DNA from: an uncultured Clostridia bacterium
GTDB lineage: Bacteria; Bacillota; Clostridia; HGM11514
Assembly: GCA_902478725.1 (NCBI GenBank)
Contig: CABSMD010000190.1
Span: 1-5,238, forward strand
Direction: 5' to 3'
DNA: 5,238 nucleotides
Made by a program: the position numbers and the translations under genes. This document shows, piece by piece, positions 1-5,216 of the stretch (position 1 is its first letter; the number at the start of each line of letters is the position of its first letter). The notes under the pieces are model-generated. The model saw only the letters and a list, made by a program, of their open reading frames with translations. It made no database searches and was not told the DNA's origin.

Positions 1-18
1 GATTATTTTAGATTCTTA

Positions 19-27
19 TGCTATAAT
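19..27 (+). promoter_or_regulatory. Extended -10 promoter element for the solute-binding-like gene
   Basis: A TG at 19-20, one base, and an exact TATAAT at 22-27 form an extended -10 element. Transcription would start near 33-35, giving a leader of about 50 bases before the ATG at 84. A -35 box at normal spacing would fall on or beyond the left edge of the window, and the visible bases 1-4 do not resemble TTGACA. An extended -10 can compensate for a poor -35 box, which is known for sigma-A type promoters. That this drives the gene at 84 is inferred from position and orientation. Confidence 0.6.
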
Positions 28-36
28 TCAAATAAA

Positions 37-50
37 TTGGACTATTCCAA
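37..50. repeat. Small inverted repeat in the first gene's leader
   Basis: TTGGA (37-41) and TCCAA (46-50) are exact inverted copies separated by CTAT. The pair lies just downstream of the predicted transcription start, where it could be an operator half-site pair or a weak 5-bp leader hairpin. A second short pair, AAGC (51-54) and GCTT (60-63), follows directly. Such short repeats occur by chance in AT-rich DNA, so this is only a candidate site. Confidence 0.25.
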
Positions 51-67
51 AAGCGATTTGCTTCAAT

Positions 68-75
68 GGGAGGGG
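68..75 (+). promoter_or_regulatory. Shine-Dalgarno site deciding the start at 84
   Basis: GGGAGGGG lies 8 bases before the ATG at 84. An upstream in-frame ATG at 66 overlaps this purine block and has no ribosome site of its own. Starting at 66 would also add six residues ahead of the typical Met-Leu-Lys-Arg signal-peptide start. The site therefore favours 84 over 66. Confidence 0.85.
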
Positions 76-83
76 AATTTACA

Positions 84-1670
84 ATGTTGAAACGGTTTGT
101 TTGTTTTGTAAGTGTGACGGTTCTGCTATTCACTCTGCTGGTTTCAGTAAGCGGTGCGGATGATGGAAAGCTTACGCAAGTATACATAGACGGAGACAGG
201 ATAGAATTAGACGTTCCGCCTCAGGACACAGGGTATGACTATATGATGGTTCCGATTCGTGCTGTTGCAGAATACCTTGGTGCCGAGGTTTTATGGAATG
301 AGGATAAGCAGGGCATTACTTTGGTTACTCAAAAAGGAACGGTAACCCTTATCGTTGGCAATAACCGTTTGATTCGCAATGAAGAAGTAATTCAAATGTG
401 GGCACCTGTCATCGTAACGGACGGCAGATCGCTTATTCATTATCGTTGCCTGGAAGATTGCTTTGACGTTCATGCCAATTGGGATAAAGCAAATGACAGG
501 GTTGTGATAACAACAGACAATTCTCTTTATGATGTAATGCAAAAAGGGGAAATGGTGATTGGAATAGATGGGGAGTTTCCGCCGATGGGATTCATGGACG
601 AAAACGGGAAGTTTGCAGGATTTGACGTCGAGTTGGCGCAAGAGGCTGCGAAACGGTTGGGCGTTGATTTGACAGTGAAACCAATTGATTGGGCCTATAA
701 CCTAGAGGAGCTAAATAGTAATCATGTTGATATGATATGGAATGGCATGACCGTAACGGAAAAACGCAAGGAGCAAATGTTATTTTCTGACCCTTACATG
801 GAGGAGGGCTATGTGGTAGTTGCAAAAAAGGATTCTCAGATTGTGACGAGGGAACAATTAGAAGAAGCTCAAATTGGTTACTTATATTCCTTGCGTTCCT
901 TTGGATTTTTGGATTATGATATGGGTATCGATGAAGAAATAAGAGCGAACCTGAAGGAATTTGATAATGAACAGGAACTGCTGCGTGCTTTGGATTCTGG
1001 AGAGATCGATGCATTTTTTGCGAGAAAAATAGATGTCACATATCATAAAATCCTGTCAAAATGGTTTGGGGAAGATCGGGTTAATTATATTTCATATGAT
1101 GAAAACCATAACCTTCTGTATAATGGAATTGCTTATAGACGGTGTAAAGATCCGAATTGGCGTGCGAATGAAGTCGGCGAAAGATTGGGTGCGGTTTCAC
1201 AGTGGGGGGATGATCTCAAATTTGTCCATCTTTCCATGGAGTTTGAAGCTGGTGTTTTTGAGGTGAAGGACAGTGGCGGTGCGGCTCTGCACATTTACCC
1301 TCCCAATAGTGAATTTGACGCATTGTATCTGCGTTCGGATATTGAAGTTCCTGAGCTGTCTTTGGACAATATTGACCGTATTGAGCTTACAAACGACTAC
1401 ATGGGCTATGATCATGTTGTGTGTGATAAAGGAACGACAGATAAAACGGTAATCCATGAATTTATGAGTCTTCTCCTTTTCTCGGAGAATGCGTCTGTCG
1501 ATACGCCATACAGCTCAAGCAAAACGGTATTACTCTATTCAAACGCTATGCCGGGTTGTATTTATCCTATTCTTTTATATGAAAAGGACGGTGTGAGCTT
1601 CGTTAAATTTGATGGTAGATTGATAATATTGCCTGAGGAATTATTAAGCAGACTGGGTTCTGTTCATTAG
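84..1670 (+). CDS. Secreted solute-binding protein (SBP family 3-like) with copper-amine-oxidase-N-like domain and unknown C-terminal domain
   Basis: This 528-residue protein is probably exported and binds a small ligand outside the membrane; the ligand is unknown. Residues 1-25 form a signal peptide (MLKR, then a hydrophobic core, then a VSVSGA cleavage region) with no lipobox cysteine. Residues 30-145 resemble the copper amine oxidase N-terminal domain: MVPIRAVAEYLGAEVLW, then a diverged second copy ending NDRVVIT. Residues 150 to about 375 match the bacterial extracellular solute-binding family 3: DGEFPPMGF, GKFAGFDVELA and the TEKRKEQMLFSDPY segment that carries the carboxylate-binding Arg (R228). 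Two usual pocket features are altered. The Gly-Thr-Gly-Ser loop reads SLRSF (269-273), and the position of GlnH Asp157, the amino-group ligand, is Arg314. Residues 380-528 are not recognised. No ABC permease or ATPase gene adjoins it, so transport, sensing and a structural role all remain possible. The domain calls are firm; ligand and role are not. The start at 84 follows the Shine-Dalgarno site. Confidence 0.88.
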   Translation: MLKRFVCFVSVTVLLFTLLVSVSGADDGKLTQVYIDGDRIELDVPPQDTGYDYMMVPIRAVAEYLGAEVLWNEDKQGITLVTQKGTVTLIVGNNRLIRNEEVIQMWAPVIVTDGRSLIHYRCLEDCFDVHANWDKANDRVVITTDNSLYDVMQKGEMVIGIDGEFPPMGFMDENGKFAGFDVELAQEAAKRLGVDLTVKPIDWAYNLEELNSNHVDMIWNGMTVTEKRKEQMLFSDPYMEEGYVVVAKKDSQIVTREQLEEAQIGYLYSLRSFGFLDYDMGIDEEIRANLKEFDNEQELLRALDSGEIDAFFARKIDVTYHKILSKWFGEDRVNYISYDENHNLLYNGIAYRRCKDPNWRANEVGERLGAVSQWGDDLKFVHLSMEFEAGVFEVKDSGGAALHIYPPNSEFDALYLRSDIEVPELSLDNIDRIELTNDYMGYDHVVCDKGTTDKTVIHEFMSLLLFSENASVDTPYSSSKTVLLYSNAMPGCIYPILLYEKDGVSFVKFDGRLIILPEELLSRLGSVH

Positions 1671-1685
1671 TGGTCATCAGGCAGG

Positions 1686-1718
1686 AAAGGGACGGGGCAA
1701 TCTACCCCGTCCCTTTTT
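1686..1718 (+). terminator. Intrinsic terminator between convergent genes
   Basis: AAAGGGACGGGG (1686-1697) and its exact complement (1705-1716) form a perfect 12-bp GC-rich stem with a 7-base loop, running into five Ts (1714-1718). It begins 15 bases after the stop of the solute-binding-like gene. On the minus strand the stem is followed by only three Ts and then CC, so it would stop leftward transcription less well. It may still serve the convergent minus-strand unit, for which no other terminator is visible. Confidence 0.92.
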
Positions 1719-1731
1719 AATAAAAAGAATA

Positions 1732-1842
1732 TTACCTGCAGCAGCGGCGGCAATGACAACAACGGCGGCAGTTACAGCATCCGCAGCAGCCGTTGCAGCC
1801 TCTGAGTCCCAAAAGGCCGAAAAGCCCAATAATACCAAACAT
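1732..1842 (-). CDS. Candidate 36-residue cysteine- and arginine-rich mini-protein
   Basis: A short reading frame not matched to any family I know. It starts with ATG at 1842 and stops with TAA at 1732-1734. Residues 1-13 are hydrophobic and glycine-rich (MFGIIGLFGLLGL). Residues 14-36 hold 11 cysteines as CC and CxC pairs, with arginines and one histidine (CRRCCHCRRCCR at the end). The AAAGAGATGA element that ends 5 bases before the ATG matches 8 of 10 bases of the ideal Shine-Dalgarno sequence. It lies 85 bases downstream of the metallopeptidase stop on the same strand with no terminator between, so it may be co-transcribed. The shared hairpin at 1686-1716 follows its stop. The layout (greasy start, Cys-dense tail) would suit a metal-binding, disulfide-linked or coat-type peptide, or a modified-peptide precursor, but none of these is shown. 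Against it: the tail DNA is low-complexity (repeated TGC and CGC triplets), so a chance frame is possible. Confidence 0.5.
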   Translation of the reverse strand: MFGIIGLFGLLGLRGCNGCCGCCNCRRCCHCRRCCR

Positions 1843-1927
1843 TCAGATCATCTCTTTTGTAGTTGTCCTCGAAGGGAGGCAATACAGTATATGCGAAATT
1901 GGAATAAATCGTTCCGGTCCCAGGCCT

Positions 1928-4429
1928 TCAGATGTCAAACTGGGTGGGCTGAAACAACGGAATACAGGAGCCGTCGTCCTTCCATAGAAATACCTTTACT
2001 TTTTGCGCTATGGCAGCCACCGGACAGGTAAATTCAACCAGCTGCTCGTCTGTTCCCGCCGGAATGGCAATAGCCTGCCGCCATAAGCCCAGCATCTCAT
2101 CGTCTGATGTGTAGGCGGCAACCAAAAGCGTCCCCTGCACGGCTTCATTCAGATTGGTATGAAGCGACAGGCTGGCTTCCATGGATTTGGTTGAAAATCT
2201 GCCGCTGTTGAGCTGGACGGAGTGGGTGGATGGGTTCTCCTCCTCTGCTGTCCGGTACTGTCCCACGGCAACGCCGCTGTAGAATGAATCTCTCAAATAG
2301 GAAACCGCTTTGATGGTAACATCCTCTTCGATGGTAATTTCGGCCTCCGCATCGTAGAGTATCCCATTTGTGGCGGAAGGTGTCGAACCGTCCAGCGTAT
2401 AAAATATCCGGATGTGTTCGTCAGGCACGGTGATTTTCACTGCTGTCCCTGTTGGTACAACACCGCCTTTCGTATCGAACCGGGGTGTTTCCGGCGATCT
2501 CCCAATATAGTAAAGGAATGATTCTCGGGAACTTTTCAAACCGTGGTTGCGCGCTTCTGCAATTAGATTGAAAGACCTACTTCCATCATCTAATGTATAG
2601 GGCCGGATGCCTCTGCCGGTATAGCGTTTCCAATTTTGATCCTTGATGGTACGATAATATATCTCTGCGCCCGGCGTCTTGCAGGAGAGATAAATGACCG
2701 TGTCCGCTGATACCTCATATCCGGTGTTGACTGTCGGAGGCTCGGGAATCGGATAAACCGAATAGTATTGGGTACCGATGTTACTGTCATCGTACCCGTC
2801 GCACACGGCAATCGCCCGTACCTGTGCGTGACCGGTCAATGTAAATGGACCGGTGTAAAGCTTTCCGTTGCTCCTGGTCGGGATGGACCCGTCGATTGTA
2901 TAATAAATCTTCGCCGCAGAAACTTCGTTCTGCATAGTAACGCGCACTTCATCTCCATAAACATCCCCCTCCGGGAATATTTGTGGCGGCGAAAGCTTGA
3001 TGATCTGCCGAAAGCCGAGATATTGAATATCTTTCCCTTGTTTTCGCGGGGTAAAGGGTTGGGAGATTTTTTTGATGACCACTCCGCCGCCCCGCAAGGA
3101 GGCGCTGCTTCCGGTGAAAAGATTGGGGTTCAAAGAGGAAAAATGCGATTCTCCCCGGAAGCCATAGAGAGAGTCCGACTCACATAATACCGTGGCCATC
3201 CTGAAATCTGCAATCAGCTCAATGATGTTCATATTGGGATAAAATTTGCCCATCACATCGCTTACTACAGTAGGGCCTCGGTTGTTGCTCTGAATAATTT
3301 GCCTGAAAATGTCCTCTCCGCCGCCGGAGAACTGTTTGGTCTGTACCCGCATGTATTGGAAGAATAGATAGGAAAGCGCGTAATTGGCCAGCGTGTCACC
3401 GTTTTGATCCCAGTAGGCGATAGAATGTCCATTTTTAATAGAATCGTTGGGGTCGCGGTTGTAGTAGCTGATCCGGTTTGTCAGTGTACCGAACAGCATG
3501 TGTTCGGCGGCCATGGCCAATCCTTCGTTGATCCAGGTCGGCAGCTCGGCCTGCCGGTGGTTCATCAGGTAATCCGAGTGGGTGACCAAGTGGGTATATT
3601 CGTGGGCAAGCGTGTTGATACATTCCAGGGCATCGGGGGTGTTCTTGTCTTTACCCATTGTGGGATAGGTATCAAGATAGACCATATCCATTTGGTTGTT
3701 ATAGCCCTCTAAATCATTTGGTGAGAAATACCCGGCCGTATAAGCGGTCTGGCTGAAGCCATCCCATCCGTCCTGAATATCAAAGAGCAGGATAGCCGTT
3801 TTACTGTCGTTATCCCGATCATATCTGGGGCCAAAAAGCGATGTGATAGCGGGATATATCTGCCGATCAAACTTTTCGGCGATTTCATTGCATTGAGAAG
3901 TAGTAACCGCAACCTTGCTTCCTTCCTCTAGCCATACTGCGGAATAGGCTCCCAGTGATTTAAGGATGAAAGTTTTGGAGACAAGCCGATTGGTCATAAA
4001 GTTAGATACCCGGAATGTTCGGCGGTTGCCGACTGTGGCGTTGAGGAGCGTGGATTGCTGTGAGGCTGAAAAGTCTGTCAGGACATCCTGCGGTTCCACC
4101 TTCATCTGCCTGATCTGATCCCGCGGATCCATTTGGTAGCGGACGCTGCCATCCTCGGGATCGACGACAATATCTGTTACTTCGCCGGATAATGAGCCTT
4201 TCGCCTCGTTGAGATAGCGTTGTTCCGTTTCCGGTTCATCTACCGTATCCTGTTCCGAAAGCGCCCCGGTACTTTGCTTGGAGGTGAAATTGGCGCCTCC
4301 ATTGATCGCAAGAATATATTCGCCTTCATAGGGTACTGCCTCATCCCGTATAACTCTTGCTGTTATAGGTGTCCATTGGGCTAATATAACGGTGAATACC
4401 ACAACAATTGCGAACAGCTTTTTCTTCAT
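1928..4429 (-). CDS. Secreted zinc metallopeptidase, M30 (hyicolysin-like), with chitobiase-C-type repeats
   Basis: An 833-residue extracellular protease. Residues 1-24 are a signal peptide (MKKKL, hydrophobic core, cleavage after ITA). Residues 25-130 are a linker or pro-region. Residues about 133-440 match the M30 peptidase layout: VGNRRTFRV, IYPAITSLFG, an Asp-rich stretch followed by ILLFDIQDG, AGYFSPNDL, then the zinc site HEYTH (276-280, bases 3590-3604) and NEGLA, whose Glu302 is the likely third ligand. Three beta-sandwich units resembling the chitobiase/hexosaminidase C-terminal domain follow, near 482-558, 563-642 and 647-726. Units 1 and 3 carry YYTIDGSIPT and FYTLDGSTPS; unit 2 has lost that loop. 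Residues 735-833 form another beta domain ending VKVFLWKDDGSCIPL, a C-terminal type seen in clostridial surface proteins. There is no surface-layer repeat, LPXTG motif or lipobox, so it is probably released or held non-covalently. An in-frame ATG at 4489 lies inside the -35 box and one at 4447 overlaps the ribosome site, so the start is 4429. The substrate is unknown. Confidence 0.9.
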   Translation of the reverse strand: MKKKLFAIVVVFTVILAQWTPITARVIRDEAVPYEGEYILAINGGANFTSKQSTGALSEQDTVDEPETEQRYLNEAKGSLSGEVTDIVVDPEDGSVRYQMDPRDQIRQMKVEPQDVLTDFSASQQSTLLNATVGNRRTFRVSNFMTNRLVSKTFILKSLGAYSAVWLEEGSKVAVTTSQCNEIAEKFDRQIYPAITSLFGPRYDRDNDSKTAILLFDIQDGWDGFSQTAYTAGYFSPNDLEGYNNQMDMVYLDTYPTMGKDKNTPDALECINTLAHEYTHLVTHSDYLMNHRQAELPTWINEGLAMAAEHMLFGTLTNRISYYNRDPNDSIKNGHSIAYWDQNGDTLANYALSYLFFQYMRVQTKQFSGGGEDIFRQIIQSNNRGPTVVSDVMGKFYPNMNIIELIADFRMATVLCESDSLYGFRGESHFSSLNPNLFTGSSASLRGGGVVIKKISQPFTPRKQGKDIQYLGFRQIIKLSPPQIFPEGDVYGDEVRVTMQNEVSAAKIYYTIDGSIPTRSNGKLYTGPFTLTGHAQVRAIAVCDGYDDSNIGTQYYSVYPIPEPPTVNTGYEVSADTVIYLSCKTPGAEIYYRTIKDQNWKRYTGRGIRPYTLDDGSRSFNLIAEARNHGLKSSRESFLYYIGRSPETPRFDTKGGVVPTGTAVKITVPDEHIRIFYTLDGSTPSATNGILYDAEAEITIEEDVTIKAVSYLRDSFYSGVAVGQYRTAEEENPSTHSVQLNSGRFSTKSMEASLSLHTNLNEAVQGTLLVAAYTSDDEMLGLWRQAIAIPAGTDEQLVEFTCPVAAIAQKVKVFLWKDDGSCIPLFQPTQFDI

Positions 4430-4437
4430 TTGTTTTT

Positions 4438-4445
4438 CTCTCCCC
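4438..4445 (-). promoter_or_regulatory. Shine-Dalgarno site deciding the metallopeptidase start
   Basis: On the minus strand GGGGAGAG lies 8 bases before the ATG at 4429. It overlaps an upstream in-frame ATG at 4447, which has no good ribosome site itself. With transcription predicted to start near 4454, the site fixes translation at 4429, directly before the MKKKL signal-peptide start. Confidence 0.85.
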
Positions 4446-4460
4446 ATACTTTGTATCTTT

Positions 4461-4489
4461 ATTATAAATCTCTGCACCGTTAAAAGCAA
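4461..4489 (-). promoter_or_regulatory. Sigma-A type promoter of the metallopeptidase gene
   Basis: Read on the minus strand, TTGCTT (4489-4484), a 17-base spacer and an exact TATAAT (4466-4461). The -35 box matches the consensus only in its TTG half. Transcription would start near 4454, leaving a leader of about 25 bases. No clear operator was seen in the leader. Confidence 0.7.
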
Positions 4490-4544
4490 TGTGGTGGGTA
4501 AAATGGTAATATTATCTTAACTGCCGTGTAATAAATATGCTTGT

Positions 4545-4596
4545 AAAAATTTTTTTGAAATTGACTATTGACAAACTGTCCATTATATTCTATAAT
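4545..4596 (+). promoter_or_regulatory. Consensus sigma-A promoter of tRNA-Lys, with A/T-rich upstream tract
   Basis: TTGACA (4568-4573), a spacer of exactly 17 bases and TATAAT (4591-4596) make a perfect consensus promoter. An A-run followed by a T-run at 4545-4556 lies where an UP element, the contact for the RNA polymerase alpha subunit, would be. Strong promoters of this kind are usual for stable RNA genes. A start near 4603 gives a leader of about 70 bases before the tRNA, removed by RNase P. The leader contains a 7-bp inverted repeat, TTAAAAG (4642-4648) and CTTTTAA (4657-4663), ending 8 bases before the mature 5' end. The metallopeptidase promoter fires the other way from 4489, so 4430-4671 is a divergent control region with no gene in it. 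Confidence 0.9.
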
Positions 4597-4671
4597 AAAT
4601 TCCGTTGCGGATGGATGATGGAACAATATTTCCGCTATGACTTAAAAGTTTGAATTCTTTTAAATATGTAT

Positions 4672-4747
4672 GCACCATTAGCTCAGTTGGTAGAGCACCT
4701 GACTCTTAATCAGGGTGTCCACGGTTCGAGCCCGTGATGGTGTACCA
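4672..4747 (+). tRNA. tRNA-Lys, anticodon CTT
   Basis: A 76-base cloverleaf including an encoded CCA. The acceptor stem is GCACCAT with ATGGTGT, a 7-bp stem whose first pair is G-T. The D arm is GCTC/GAGC, and the anticodon stem is CCTGA/TCAGG with loop CTCTTAA, which places CTT at 4705-4707 (Lys, codon AAG). A 5-base variable region follows, then a T stem CACGG/CCGTG around TTCGAGC, discriminator A and CCA. All arms are intact, so it should be functional. It appears to be a single-gene unit, with its own strong promoter upstream and an intrinsic terminator 2 bases after CCA. Confidence 0.97.
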
Positions 4748-4749
4748 CG

Positions 4750-4781
4750 TCGGAACAAGTTATGCTTGTTCCGATTTTTTT
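4750..4781 (+). terminator. Intrinsic terminator of tRNA-Lys
   Basis: TCGGAACAAG (4750-4759) and its exact complement (4765-4774) form a 10-bp stem with loop TTATG, followed by seven Ts (4775-4781). It lies directly after the tRNA and ends its transcript. Confidence 0.93.
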
Positions 4782-4788
4782 ATGAAAT

Positions 4789-4820
4789 AAAAAAGACAAG
4801 CAGGTTTTCTACTCGTCTTT
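4789..4820 (-). terminator. Intrinsic terminator overlapping the end of the regulator gene
   Basis: On the minus strand AAAGACGAGTAG (4820-4809) pairs with CTGCTTGTCTTT (4803-4792) in a 12-bp stem with two G-T pairs and loop AAAAC, then TTTTTT ending at 4789. The upstream arm contains the last three sense codons and the TAG stop of the regulator gene, so coding and termination signals overlap. It faces the tRNA terminator only a few bases away. Confidence 0.85.
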
Positions 4821-5204
4821 GGTTAACATTGCCTTTTTCGCTTGCATATCTGATAAAGCAATCATCTGTAAATTATTGTTAATATTCTTTTCAATTAACT
4901 CTAGTTGATCTTTATTGAGATATCTCAATTTCTCTATAATATCTGAAATATCATTCTTTTCTGTATCTCCTGTAAGTAACCAATCAGACGAAATACAATA
5001 ATATTTATGAATATCAGCTGCGACTAAAATAGATAACCCGGCAACGCCTCTTTCTACATCCGAAATATATTGTGCTGATACATTCAATTGAACAGAAAAC
5101 TCTTCTTGTGTCATTTTCATTTTTTCTCTTACTTCTTTAACCCGTAGACCAATCTCAAAATCCAACTTTTGTTTTTGTGCCTTTCTCAACTCTTTATCCG
5201 TCAT
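4809..5204 (-). CDS. XRE-family helix-turn-helix transcriptional regulator
   Basis: A 131-residue cytoplasmic DNA-binding protein. Residues 15-79 form a single Cro/C1-type helix-turn-helix domain. The first helix has LRVKEVREKMKM, then TQEEFS (32-37) and the recognition helix SAQYISDVERG (43-53), closing with ISSDWLLTG, a usual end for this family. Residues 86-131 are charged and helical (KLRYLNKDQLELIEKNI) and may mediate dimerisation. No metal, protease or ligand domain is present. The chosen ATG at 5204 follows GGCGGTGA, which matches the ideal Shine-Dalgarno sequence at 8 of 9 aligned positions. A GTG at 5219 would extend the protein by five residues but lies upstream of the purine block. 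A possible -10 box (TATATA, 5229-5224) lies at the window edge. The gene is much richer in A and T than the metallopeptidase: two sampled 60-base rows hold 22 and 27 percent GC. Its targets are unknown; it could be a chromosomal or an element-borne regulator. Confidence 0.9.
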   Translation of the reverse strand: MTDKELRKAQKQKLDFEIGLRVKEVREKMKMTQEEFSVQLNVSAQYISDVERGVAGLSILVAADIHKYYCISSDWLLTGDTEKNDISDIIEKLRYLNKDQLELIEKNINNNLQMIALSDMQAKKAMLTKDE

Positions 5205-5208
5205 ATTA

Positions 5209-5216
5209 TCACCGCC
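5209..5216 (-). promoter_or_regulatory. Shine-Dalgarno site deciding the regulator start
   Basis: GGCGGTGA on the minus strand ends 4 bases before the ATG at 5204, with its GG core 7 bases away. The upstream in-frame GTG at 5219 lies on the far side of this site, so the ATG is the better start. Confidence 0.75.

Noticed and set aside
66..83. Upstream ATG for the solute-binding-like gene
   Set aside because: It overlaps the Shine-Dalgarno block that serves the ATG at 84 and would spoil the signal-peptide start.
291..1457. Frames on the minus strand at 291-641, 592-1014 and 1197-1457, and on the plus strand at 1033-1266
   Set aside because: All lie inside the solute-binding-like gene in other frames. 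They have no ribosome sites and show no recognisable domains.
84..1670. Calling the first gene a glutamine-binding protein (GlnH)
   Set aside because: The fold matches, but the pocket lacks the amino-group Asp and the GTGS loop, and extra domains are present, so a specific ligand or gene symbol is not justified.
1753..2031. Plus-strand frame of 92 codons, with an internal ATG at 1891 that follows a strong AAGGGAGG block
   Set aside because: Its first half is the complement of the Cys-rich frame and reads as Ala/Thr low complexity. Its second half is antisense to the end of the metallopeptidase gene. The ribosome-like block may be chance. The shorter plus-strand frame at 1793-1987 fails for the same reasons.
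2590..3912. Frames on the plus strand at 2768-3187 and 3404-3712, and on the minus strand at 2590-2811, 3435-3623 and 3709-3912
   Set aside because: They are shadows of the metallopeptidase gene, which has strong domain support. Their translations show no domain features.
1928..4429. Calling the minus-strand gene a chitinase or hexosaminidase
   Set aside because: Only the accessory beta repeats resemble chitobiase C-terminal domains. The catalytic part has a zinc-peptidase HEYTH/NEG signature and no glycosidase motif.
4430..4489. Upstream in-frame starts at 4489 and 4447 for the metallopeptidase
   Set aside because: The start at 4489 lies within the -35 box, upstream of the predicted transcript. 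The start at 4447 overlaps the ribosome site. MKKKL at 4429 begins a standard signal peptide.
4611..4640. Ten-codon frame (MDDGTIFPL) in the tRNA leader
   Set aside because: It has no good Shine-Dalgarno site and lies in a leader that is removed from a tRNA precursor.
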